64,000 bases of DNA from Nyssa sinensis (lineage: Eukaryota > Streptophyta > Magnoliopsida > Cornales > Nyssaceae): positions 12,324,328-12,388,327 of the forward strand of contig CM018036.1 of the NCBI GenBank assembly GCA_008638375.1, in the 5' to 3' direction. Position numbers and translations under genes: made by a program. The notes below the pieces were generated by a model. That model was not told the origin of the DNA. It was given only the letters and a program-made list of their open reading frames with translations, and did not search any database. Below, in pieces: positions 54,792-64,000 of the stretch; the stretch's first letter is position 1, and the number at the start of each line of letters is the position of its first letter.

Positions 54792-57700
54792 ATGGCTGCT
54801 TTAGTATATGTGGTGCTTCTCTTGTCCATCGCTGGTTATTCAAGTAAGCTCTTTTTATTACTATTTTTACTTAAATTTTCCCCCATCTACTTAAAGCTTC
54901 AACCCATCCTTTTCCCTCTTTTTTCCTCTGATACTTTCTTTGTGCCGAATGCTCATATCCAGCTAGAACAACTATCTTTTTTGGGGGAAAAAAGAGACTA
55001 AATAAACATATATTATCCTTTTACTTCTTTCAGTTATTTATTTTATTTTAACATTTGCTTGTGTATTTGTCCTTCAAAATGGGCTAAAATATTTTTTCTT
55101 TTCATGTTAAACACTCAGACATACATTTTTTTTTTTTTTTTCAATTTTCTACTCTAAAGCCTTTCACGTGAGCCGCATGTATAGTCAGTCAGTGCCTCCA
55201 CAGCCCACAATATTTTTAGCATGAATTTGTGATATTTGTTTTCTTACCTCCACCTCCACCTGCACCTCCACCTCTTTTCTTCTTTCTTGTTATGCCATTA
55301 TTTAATTTTTCCTTTTTAAAAAAAAAAAACTTTATTTTCTCCCCTATATTTTTGGATTTTAGTATCTTATACTTTCCCAGATGCATCTTCTCTCTCTAAA
55401 TGGGCTGATCTTCTCTCTCTCTCTCTCTCTCTCTCTCATTAGGTGCTACATGGTGTATTTGCAAGGAAGGAATGGGTGACGCAGTCCTGCAAAAGACATT
55501 GGACTATGCTTGCGGAGCTGGGGCTGATTGCACCCTTATTCATCAAAACGGGGCTTGTTACAACCCCAACACTTTAAGGGCTCATTGCAATTATGCAGTT
55601 AACAGCTATTTCCAAAGGAAGGGTCAAGCTCAAGGCTCCTGTGATTTTTCTGGCGCAGCTGCTGTTACTACTTCTGATCCCAGTGAGCCCTCAAAAACCC
55701 CTCCTAACACTACATTTTACAACTATATATCTAAAATATATATATATATATATGCAAATCTATATATACATCTCTCTCTATATATATATATATGCATATA
55801 TTTGTACTCACTATTTTTTGAGGGTATTCACCATTTTTTTGGGGTAATTTACAGGCAGTACTGGTTGTGTTTATCCGTCTTCTGCCAGGTATGTTGTATT
55901 TATTTAATTGTGACATTAATATTTCATTGATTTGATGTGTTTATAGTTGGTGTCATCCGTGAGGTATGACACCCTAGGACTGTGATTGGGCCCACTGGGG
56001 TGATTTTATTTTTTTTTATGGAAGAGGGCGCCCCTCCCTGTCATCTGAAATACCAAAATTAACCTCCAATCCTAGGGTAGGGATTGCACATTGGCTTCTG
56101 GGCTGTTCACACTTACAAATAGGAGTGACAAAATCACTCCTTATTTTACTCCAATTTTTTATATATTGTTGTAGGTGGGAAATGTATATTATCAGAAAAA
56201 AAAAGAAAGAAAGGAATGTTCAGCATGATTTTATAATCCCGGCAACTTTAAGTTGTGACATTTTGATTGAATAATTGAGTGACTTTAAAACCTAGTTGGC
56301 CAATACATGAACCCATATAAAAAGTTTAAATTTTCATGGCGCAGAAAATGTTTTTTTAGAACTCTTGTGAACTGTGTGTGAAATGAATACTTATATGACT
56401 TAAATAAAATCTCAAATAATGTTAGTTATATTAATTATGTTAAAATTTACACAAATATTCTAATAATTGAGACAGATTAGGTAGAATGATTAGAGAGGGT
56501 GAAGTCAAGTTGGTTTGGTAATTTTAAGCTATAAAATGAGAAATATTCTAGTGAGGAGTCCTCGTCAAGTGGTATCATGCTCAAATTTAAATATTATGCG
56601 AAACTCGCGTGTATCTTACATGCATACTTAAATCTAAACTGCACTACCACTATGAAACCTTCCCATTGAACCTTTTTCCCTATAAAATTAGCTGACTTGG
56701 AAAATCTCAAATCTTTTTTTTTTTTTTTTTGTGAAAAACTTTCTATGATCTGGTTTAAAGCAGAAAAATACTTGTGTGTTATTGAGCTAATGTTGAGATG
56801 CCTTTGTCTAGTGGCCATTTCTTTTTCCCTTATGGGAAAGCATGGCATTATGGGCATCTGTCAATCTTTTGTTTTCAATAATTAATCAGGTTTCATTAGT
56901 CCTGATAATGATATATATATATATATATAGAGTATGTTATATCTATCACCCTCCTTTTCTTATCTTTTTTTTTTGATTATGCATCTATCACACACTCTAA
57001 TCTTTTTCACTTTTGCTCTAATCTATGAGAGCTCTTTTCTTCTCATTTTGACTTCGTATTGTAATTGCATGATGATGTCCATGACTTATTACCCATTGAT
57101 TGAGCTCTCTCTTGCTTTCTTCAAAGATAGTGCAATTATTGGGATGATGGTATCCAATGCCTTTTACTGAAGTTAAATTGTAGTAGACACTAGCTAGCTA
57201 GGGTTGAGGGTTGAACAATAGCTCTAGGTGCCACTTTGTGAAAAGGCCATATTACCCCTCAGAACCCTCTAGACCTGAGTTATGAGGCTATATAGGACAT
57301 GCCCTTGGTCCAAAATTAGTGGTCAGTGGCTATTAGGCCTCTGTCCACATTGATGCAGGGAAAAGAGTATGGCTGGCACAATTATTTATGAGTGTAATTG
57401 TATGGGCCCACCTCTCTTAAAGCCGTTGGATGAACAACTGCTTGAGATCCGAGCCAACTTTTGACATTCATGATTTTTATTGGCTCTGCTGCCTTCACTA
57501 GCTACTGTTTGAAGTAACTATTCAAAAATGGGTGGATCCCACTCCTTCAAGTGACTCAAATTTTCACTCACAGTAGTGTGAGGGGAAGGATAACATTTTG
57601 AAATTGGGAGAGGGAAAAGTTCCATTTATAAAGTTGTTTTCAAGTTTTATACACTTCCATTTATCTTCCTCTCTTAGAATTTATGTCACAACACAAAAAT

Positions 57701-59929
57701 ATAAATTAAATTTTGAACACATCAAATTTTTTAAAATTTAAATAACATGCAACATTATTTTAATAAAAAAAGAATTTTTTAAATTTAAAATTGATATATT
57801 ATTTATAAAAATTGTATAATAAGAATTTGTTATATCATATTTATAAAATTAAAAGATTATTAATTTAAATAGAAAGTTATTAATTCCTATATTTCTTATA
57901 ATAATTCTAATAAAATTTGAAAATTAAAAATACCCAAAACCAAAAAACGTGTCAATAAATTTTTCTAGTGGCTTCGTCCCTTACTCCCATTGTAGTGGTA
58001 AGATCAACCCATACATTATTTATTTTTTTGGGTCACATCAGGTCATCAAGAATCTAAAAAATTAAAACCTACTTGTTCTACGTCAAGATATACAAATTAT
58101 GAGATAATTACTTAATTAAAAATATGTAAAAACACAAACAAAAAATCCGGGATGAAAAGACCACTATAAAACTCACTTAATGCTTCTTTATATTTAAACA
58201 TAAGGATAAAATGGTCTTTTTAACCACTTAATACTGATTGTTTATATTTGACTATAGGGATATAGCACTATCTTTGTATATTTATTTTTTTTATTTGTTG
58301 CCTGCTTCCTTCCGAAAAAAAAAAAAAAAAAAACATAGTCATTTCCAGCTCCCTACCAAACAAATTAATTTAGAGCTCAATCTGAATTTTCTTTACAAGT
58401 CCAAAACCAATCAAAGATCTGCGCAAACTTAAACTAAAGAGTAAGCTAATTTATAAGCTCTTCTATTAATAGCATCACAGTAGTGATACTCAGTCCTACC
58501 TGGTGGGATGCTACAGGTACAAAAAAATTATTGCACGAGTCCATCGTATCATGTGATAATTTTTCTATTTTGTGTGTGAAATTTATTGTAAAATTAAAAT
58601 TCTAAAAGCTGTCACACATGTGACAAGCTCATAGAATAACTTCTCACATGAATCCGTCGTATCATGTGATAATCTCTATAATTTTAATATTTTATGATTT
58701 TCACTTGAAATTCAGTGTAAAACTAAAATTCTAGAGAGATCGTCACACTCATGTAATAGACTCATGAAATAATTTCTCTTACTTTTGGGGCATGTTGAGT
58801 TAAAAAAAAATTTGATGTGAAGGTGTCAACGTGTGGTACTACACTCAGATTTGAGTATTATGTGGGACCGCCTACTGAATTTTTTTCGGGTGAGCTACTG
58901 TAAATATTACAGTACATCAAATAGTTGTCTTGTACTCAGGTCGACTTTATATAATTTGAGGCTTAAAGCGATAACCAGACAACTTTAAATGTGGCCTTTT
59001 TCTTATTACAGTTATTTTTTTATTTTATTTATCATATATATTATATTTATTTTTGTAATATAAAATTTAATTATTTTTCTAACAAGAGACAGGTATAAAA
59101 ATAAAATTTTTACATAATTTTTTTTTATCTAAATAGATAGTAATAAAAGATTAGAGTACAATAAGAATAAAATACTATTAATAGAATTAAGTTTTTTTCG
59201 GTCATTTTTTTTGTAAAGTTGAATATTTACTAATTTAATTATATTATAAATACATAAAATTTGGCGCTTAACCTTAAACTTTTAATTTGATTATATCATA
59301 AATAGAAAAAATCTTGGGTTTTGTTTTAAAATGGGACCTAAAACTATTACTTTGTTAGTTTTATGGTTGAGCCGGCCTGTTGATATTATCATAAGTGAAT
59401 GACTTTGCAACATGAAGCATGCATATAGCAAGCTATATTTTTTGGTCTGAATCTGCAGGTTTCAATTTGCTTTGCCACAGTAGATGTGTAGCATGTCATG
59501 TTTTTGTTTAATGTGCCAATATTATTTTGAGCACTTGTTCAATCTTTTTTAGTTATGTGATCGCCTTTAATTTGCATTATTAACTTTCTTTTTTGTCTTC
59601 TATGATGTTTTTAGCTTTGGGGCAAACTTTTTGAGGTTGTATTATGTCTTACACTTTTTGTTGCTTGGATCAGCTCTGCCACTTCAACTCCGGGCACAAC
59701 AACAACGCCCTCTACCACGACGCCAACCACCACCACACCCATAGGCGGCTCTCCTTACGTGACAACTCCTTCCACCGGAGTATTAGGAGGGGTTGGCAAT
59801 GGTTTAGGCCCGTCGGGAGTTGGCATCAACACAGACTCGAGTCATGGTGGGCTTACACTTGAGAAGACTAGCTTGTGCTCTTTCTTAATGACCCTCTTGT
59901 TTTCAGGATTTATGTTGTTGTGGGGTTGA
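54792..59929 (+). CDS. X8-domain GPI-anchored protein, plasmodesmata callose-binding (PDCB) type
   Basis: Four exons: 54792-54843, 55443-55682, 55855-55888 (34 nt) and 59674-59929, all with GT-AG borders. They give 193 codons plus a stop. Residues 1-19 are a signal peptide (MAALVYVVLLLSIAG start). The X8 domain spans about 20-102: TWCICK (20-25), DYACGAGADC (38-47), GACYNPNT (54-61), HCNYAVNSYFQRK (65-77), GSCDFSGAA (82-90), DPSSTGCVYPSSA (96-108), with eight cysteines. Next comes a Thr/Pro-rich linker (112-131), a Gly/Ser-rich stretch, and a hydrophobic C-terminus (SFLMTLLFSGFMLLWG) fitting a GPI-anchor signal. Known family role: X8 binds callose (beta-1,3-glucan), and PDCB proteins sit at the neck of plasmodesmata and affect cell-to-cell transport. 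The architecture and length fit PDCB rather than the larger X8-tailed glucanases. Intron lengths are 599, 172 and 3785 bp. It is intact and no neighbour appears functionally linked. Confidence 0.93.
55738..55800. repeat. TA-rich microsatellite in intron 2
   Basis: Two (TA)n runs in the 172-bp second intron. Plus-strand reading from exon 2 runs through this intron without a stop to 55930, which could mislead automatic gene calling. Confidence 0.85.
55889..59673 (+). other. intron 3 of the X8-domain gene (3.8 kb)
   Basis: It starts GTATGT and ends CAG before exon 4. It is AT-rich, with an (AT)n run at 56911-56929, poly-T and poly-A runs (56705-56731, 58314-58334) and a tandem duplication (58533-58790). 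The open frames here (56594-56857 minus, 56934-57170 plus, 58238-58432 plus) are composition-driven. No clear transposon ends were found, although the length suggests old insertions. Confidence 0.7.
58533..58790 (+). repeat. diverged tandem duplication in intron 3
   Basis: Two units start TGCACGAGTCCATCGTATCA and ACATGAATCCGTCGTATCA, each followed by TGTGATAAT. They continue in parallel through AAAACTAAAATTCTA-like and GTCACAC...AGACTCATGAAATAA-like parts. Confidence 0.75.
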
Positions 59930-62326
59930 AGAATCAGAGTTGTAGCTATGGTGGTGTAGGGGTGGTCTGAATTGATGTTGGAAGTTGAATATGCAGAGGA
60001 GGAGATGCATGTGAGTCTAGTTGTATTAGTTTGTGGGGTATATCTAAAGACAACCTTGCTTGATTTTGTTTTTTTCCCTCCACCTCTTATGTGGGAAAGA
60101 TGACGGGCTTTTGATTCCTTTGGGTCGGTGCTGTGGCTGCTAGTGGGGGTTATCTCTCTCTCTCTGTGTTCTGTATATCCCCAGATCTAGTAATTTATTA
60201 AATCAATGTGTGACCTACTTCTCTCTCTAAAAAGACTAATTATTCTTTTTGTGCTACCGTTTTTCAATTTCCTGCCATATTAGGGGCCTTGAAATCTGTT
60301 CTACGAATTTTTTTTGAATGAGTTTAGTGTGCTATAGCGACATATTAATATGTTATTTTAATGAAATTTTTCTTTGTGAGATCTGGTTCATCTTATTTAG
60401 AGGGATATAATATATGTGATAGAATATAATTGAAAAGGCACAAAATCACGTGATGTATTGAATCCATAAAAGAATATATTACCATTAGATTGTCTAGAAA
60501 TTGAATTTTCATTTCTTGCAATTATTTTATCTCTCATTTAATGATTAAAATATTTTGTTTCATATGAATACAGTAGCATTGCTCTTTGTGTAATGTTATA
60601 TTGGGAACTGGTTTTAAACTTAACCAATTTTTAATTCATTGATAATTAAATCTGATACCCAAGAATGTGGTCAGATTAGTAGTAGAACATGTTAAATATA
60701 TTTGTCTCTGTTTTTCACGTCTCAGGTTGCTTATAGAACACCAAACTAAGGGATCTGTAGCATTGCTATAATGCGAACAACCTCCCATGTTAAAAAATAA
60801 AGATGCCTGTCAAGGATGGAGATGGAGTGATCAATCATAAAATATAAAAATTTAATATTTATTAATAATATTCATTGTTTCCTTATTTTGATCTTTTAAA
60901 AATTGTATAAATTCAATTTTAATACAATTTGATTAAAGAAAAAATAATTGAACTATAAAAAAAACCAGCTAATGTGGCCTCGTATTTTCTTGCTTTTCTT
61001 TCTATTCATTATCATCTCTATAAGCTCATAACTCCAATTTATTATGTCGATCACTGCACTTCAATTGTTCTTGAGTTACTCCCAACTGTTCCTAGTCACT
61101 TTACCACTTTCTCTTTTTGCCAGACAATTACTAGCCATTACACCAGTGGTGACAGAATTCTGGAAAGAAATCATCTCAGTTTTATTTTTACTACACGAAG
61201 TATCTCTCATTTTGTATTACCAAAAACATCTATAAAACCAAAACTGGTGGCGTTTACAAGATTGAAGCATACCTTGTCTTCCAATCTCCAAATTCATACC
61301 ATCTTCCAAGGAATTTAACTTGTGAGCAATCTTATTATCTTCCTTGGGGAAGTAGATTGAAATTCCTATTAAATGGTTTATGGTCAGAATCTACTAGGAA
61401 GCTTTGCATGGTGGGTTCAACTTCTTAGTTCTTAGGAGAAGGTAACTCTTTTAATCATGATGCTATTCTTAAGCTTAAAAACTTTATTATGTGATTTTTT
61501 TTCTTCTTCTAATCGGTGCTATTTTTTTCTGTTCACAGCTACACAAAGATGCAATGCTTTGACGATAACGATGAGAGCAATGGTCGTCAGTCTTCGTAAC
61601 GACAACCATGGATGGCGACAATCGCTGTAATGGTGACGGCTGAGATGATGATGCGGTGGTGTGCGATCAATAGGGGCAACAAACTTGTCGGCGTGGAGAT
61701 TGGTAGCAGTGGTTGTTGGTTACATTGTAGCATGGCGGCAGAGTTATGCGAAGGGGCTACCGTACTAGTTGTTGTTGTCGCTGATGGAGATGGGCGACGA
61801 CATCCTTGTAAGATGGTGATGGTGGGCGATGGGTTGTTCGTGTCTCTAGTGTTGGCGGTTTTCATCGATGGTTTAGCACAGTAGGTATGAGAGAGAGATC
61901 AGTTAAGCAACACCTTCATCGCGATCCATGGAGATTTTTGGTGATGGTGATGGTAGGGATAGTGATTTGCAAAAAAAAATTCTTCGCGATCTATGGAGAT
62001 TTTTGCTGGCTACCATGGCAATCATCGGTGATGGTCTTAAGAGATTTTTGGAAGGAAAGAATGTCCTAAGGGGTTAAAATTGATTGGTGGCAGCTTGTCA
62101 AAATGGACTCAAACTCAAAAACTAAAATGACTAACTCTTCTTCAACTCAAAACATAAATGTTTGTGAACTCCATCATAATTTAGTATGTACTAGAGGGAT
62201 TTAGCCCAAATTAAACTTAAAAATTTCATTGATGAAATCAAATTAAAATTAAGATAAGAATAAAGTGTGAGAAATTTTAAACTTAAAAAGAAAAACATAT
62301 ATGTTAAAGGAATATATTTGACATTG
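59930..62326. other. downstream region, 3' UTR and unassigned sequence
   Basis: The first about 300 bp should be the 3' UTR of the X8-domain gene (it includes a TTTATTAAATCAATG stretch near 60194), but I see no unambiguous polyadenylation signal. Open frames at 60974-61318 (plus) and 61587-61884 (both strands) have no domain that I know. The latter lie in a GGTGATGG-rich, triplet-biased stretch (about 61560-62060) with near-repeats of GCGATCCATGGAGATTTTTG at 61921 and 61988. No gene is called. Confidence 0.45.
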
Positions 62327-62602
62327 GAGATAATTACACTAAATTCTCTTTAATTCCTCATAATTATAGGGACTTTTTTTTGTATTTTTTAAAATTACAA
62401 TAACTTCCAGTATGTTGAACTAATAATATACAAAAATTTCTTTCGTAAAAAAATTGTCATTGATGATGTTAGGATTTTAATCAAATTTTTATATATAACT
62501 AAAACACTCTTATATATTACTCTAACATCCCTTATCTTTTAAGTGATCATAGAAATGTTTGTATAATTATTAGATATCACATGAGAGGTTAGTGTAATAA
62601 AA
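62327..62602. mobile_element. small relative of the MULE TIR family (MITE-sized)
   Basis: The left end, GGAGATAATTACACTAAATT, resembles the TIR start at 5260 and 51376. The right end, ATGAGAGGTTAGTGTAATAA, resembles the reverse complement of the same TIR (compare ATGAGAGGTAAGTGTAATTA at 10813-10832). It is about 275 bp with no coding sequence. A 9-bp duplication is not evident. Confidence 0.5.
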
Positions 62603-62932
62603 GTCAAGAAGCTAAGTAGAAAAGAGAGTCTTGAGGTAGACTTGATCCACTGCAGGATGACCACGATCCTAAGAAGGGAGGTAATCTTAGAAGTGCCGTA
62701 ACTGTGCAGAACAATACAATGTCATCCTAGGGTTGGAAAACTTGTGAGGTGTTGAGACGATGATGTGGCTTTCAGGTTGTAACTTTTGTTTAGTTTTCAG
62801 TATGACAAGGATTGCCGGATGGTGAGGGTGGTTGAAATAAACAAACTACCCATAAATCCCTTCATTATATTGTAACAAATCGAGGAAGATTGTAAAATCC
62901 ATTGGTAATACCACAATAAAAAGATTACATTT

Positions 62933-62973
<41 letters not shown>

Positions 62974-63175
62974 AAAATAAAATTTACTTTGACATAAGTT
63001 TAAGTGATAAGTTTACTAAATGAAAATATCACCCATGACCTTTATTAAATCATATGATATGTCATTATATTTAGTAACTTGTCATTTTAAATTAATCAAC
63101 GCTTCTTTTTTTAAAGGATAATGTTAAATTATATTACATTTGTTTCATCATAGAAAAATCATTCTTTATATTATA
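62603..63175. other. AT-rich sequence without a gene
   Basis: Contains an (AT)n run at about 62938-62970 and no recognisable coding sequence. Confidence 0.5.
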
Positions 63176-63425
63176 CTCCCTTTGTTTCAAATTAAGGAAC
63201 TCCTTTTTGAAATTTCAACTTTTTAAGAGAGATTAATTTATTGTTTAAAAATTATTTAAATTTCTAATAATATCCCTCATTTAACTTCCAATATGTTATT
63301 TTATATATTATTATAAAGGGTAGCTTTGAAAATTTTCAAGTTAAAGTACATTGATTTCAAATGAGACTCTTAAATTAGAATATTTCAAAATGAAATAAAG
63401 GACTTTTAAAATAAGATGGAGGGAG
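63176..63425. mobile_element. Stowaway (Tc1/mariner) MITE
   Basis: A 250-bp element with terminal inverted repeats, CTCCCTTTGTTTCA at the left and the reverse complement of CTCCCTCCATCTTA at the right. It is flanked by TA on both sides (63174-63175 and 63426-63427). The CTCCCTCCGTCCC-type end and TA duplication are diagnostic of Stowaway. Confidence 0.9.
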
Positions 63426-64000
63426 TAACCAATTTAAGAGGATAATCAGTACAAATGTCAATGAGGTGAATTTTTCTGGTAACTTGCTCCATCTTTATTC
63501 ATAACGGACTAAGTTTTAAAAATACATAAACGAGTTAGAAGCGTGTTTAAGGAAAAGTGGTTGCGTGATGAGTAGTTGGGAAAAAGAAATTTAAATTCAA
63601 ACATGTTTCAATAATAATGTGAAATTACTTAAATACTCATATATATATATATATATATATATATTTTAAAATACCTAATTAATTTTTTAATATACACGTT
63701 AAGTAATAATAATATTAATTTTTTTTTTCAAACACGTGTTTAGTATAATCCGGCGAATGATATGAAATAACATTTGAACCGAAGTGAGTTTGGAGAGGAT
63801 TTCTTACAAGTAGGGCCGGTTGAAACAAGGACGCCTCGCTGACATCCTATGGGTAAGCCAAAATTTTAACTGTAAAAGCCACATGTGATCCATCAGTTCT
63901 GCTCTCACGTCGCTAAACCATATGGTGGGTTGGTAGATAGCATATTATAGATATTGTACATCTGAACCATAGGCTAATTTTTTTATCCTTTGAATGTCAT
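63426..64000. other. AT-rich sequence to the window end, no gene
   Basis: An (AT)n run lies near 63639-63664. From about 63780 the composition is less AT-rich, but no frame or motif supports a gene. Confidence 0.4.

Noticed and set aside
55472..55930. 152-codon frame starting at an internal Met of the X8 gene and ending in Tyr/Ile-rich sequence
   Set aside because: It starts inside exon 2 and reads into intron 2. The spliced model with signal peptide, last X8 cysteine and GPI tail is far better.
60974..61318. 114-codon frame downstream of the X8 gene
   Set aside because: No domain, no splice signals, AT-rich flanks and an overlapping second frame; a chance frame is likely.
61587..61884. Overlapping frames on both strands with Val/Ala/Asp- or Thr/Pro-rich composition
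   Set aside because: They follow from a GGTGATGG-rich, triplet-biased stretch. No protein family is recognisable.

Overview
This window reads as nuclear DNA from a flowering plant, probably a woody eudicot: it is AT-rich, full of plant LTR retrotransposons, MULE-type and Stowaway DNA transposons, a tRNA-derived SINE and microsatellites, and its one convincing host gene has plant introns. The genus cannot be fixed from the sequence. I saw no rRNA gene, organellar segment, CRISPR array or bacterial feature. Layout: bases 1-5259 are decayed sequence with one SINE (472-703, flanked by an 18-bp duplication). From 5260 to about 40960 lies a nest of insertions. A MULE-like element (5260-10835) holds a lone long LTR (6823-10521). 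Next to it, a decayed gene of the plant mobile domain (PMD) type is broken into four pieces: 10836-11134, 15520-15650, 30132-31572 and 38893-38965. The breaks are a lone long LTR in reverse orientation (11135-15519), a 14.5-kb non-coding LTR element with two further related LTRs inside it (15651-30131), and a copia/SIRE-like solo LTR (31573-38892) that itself contains a truncated Ty3/gypsy element (about 32083-38140). A short piece of the same PMD family lies inverted at 40485-40680. From 41446 to 51331 there is a structurally complete, coding-degenerate Ty3/gypsy element of the Tat type on the minus strand, with two LTRs of about 517 bp, a 5-bp target duplication (ATTTA), a primer-binding site, and gag, protease, reverse transcriptase, RNase H and integrase remains. 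Between pol and the 3' LTR it carries an antisense transcription-unit-like block (TATA box and coiled-coil ORF) and an array of about 18 tandem units of 54/60 bp. From 51376 to 54200 is a second MULE-like element with a perfect 9-bp target duplication. It carries a captured, frameshifted N-terminal exon of an AP2/TOE (RAP2.7-like) transcription factor and a Tat-type LTR fragment. The intact gene is at 54792-59929 on the plus strand: four exons encode a 193-residue X8-domain protein with a signal peptide and a GPI-anchor tail, matching the plasmodesmata callose-binding protein (PDCB) family. Its promoter side has C-tract repeats and its third intron is 3.8 kb. The right end (60-64 kb) has no convincing gene, but holds a small relative of the MULE family (about 62327-62600) and a Stowaway MITE (63176-63425). 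Overall, one cell-wall/plasmodesmal gene sits beside about 50 kb of layered transposon insertions. Splice sites, boundaries and family names come from reading the sequence by eye.
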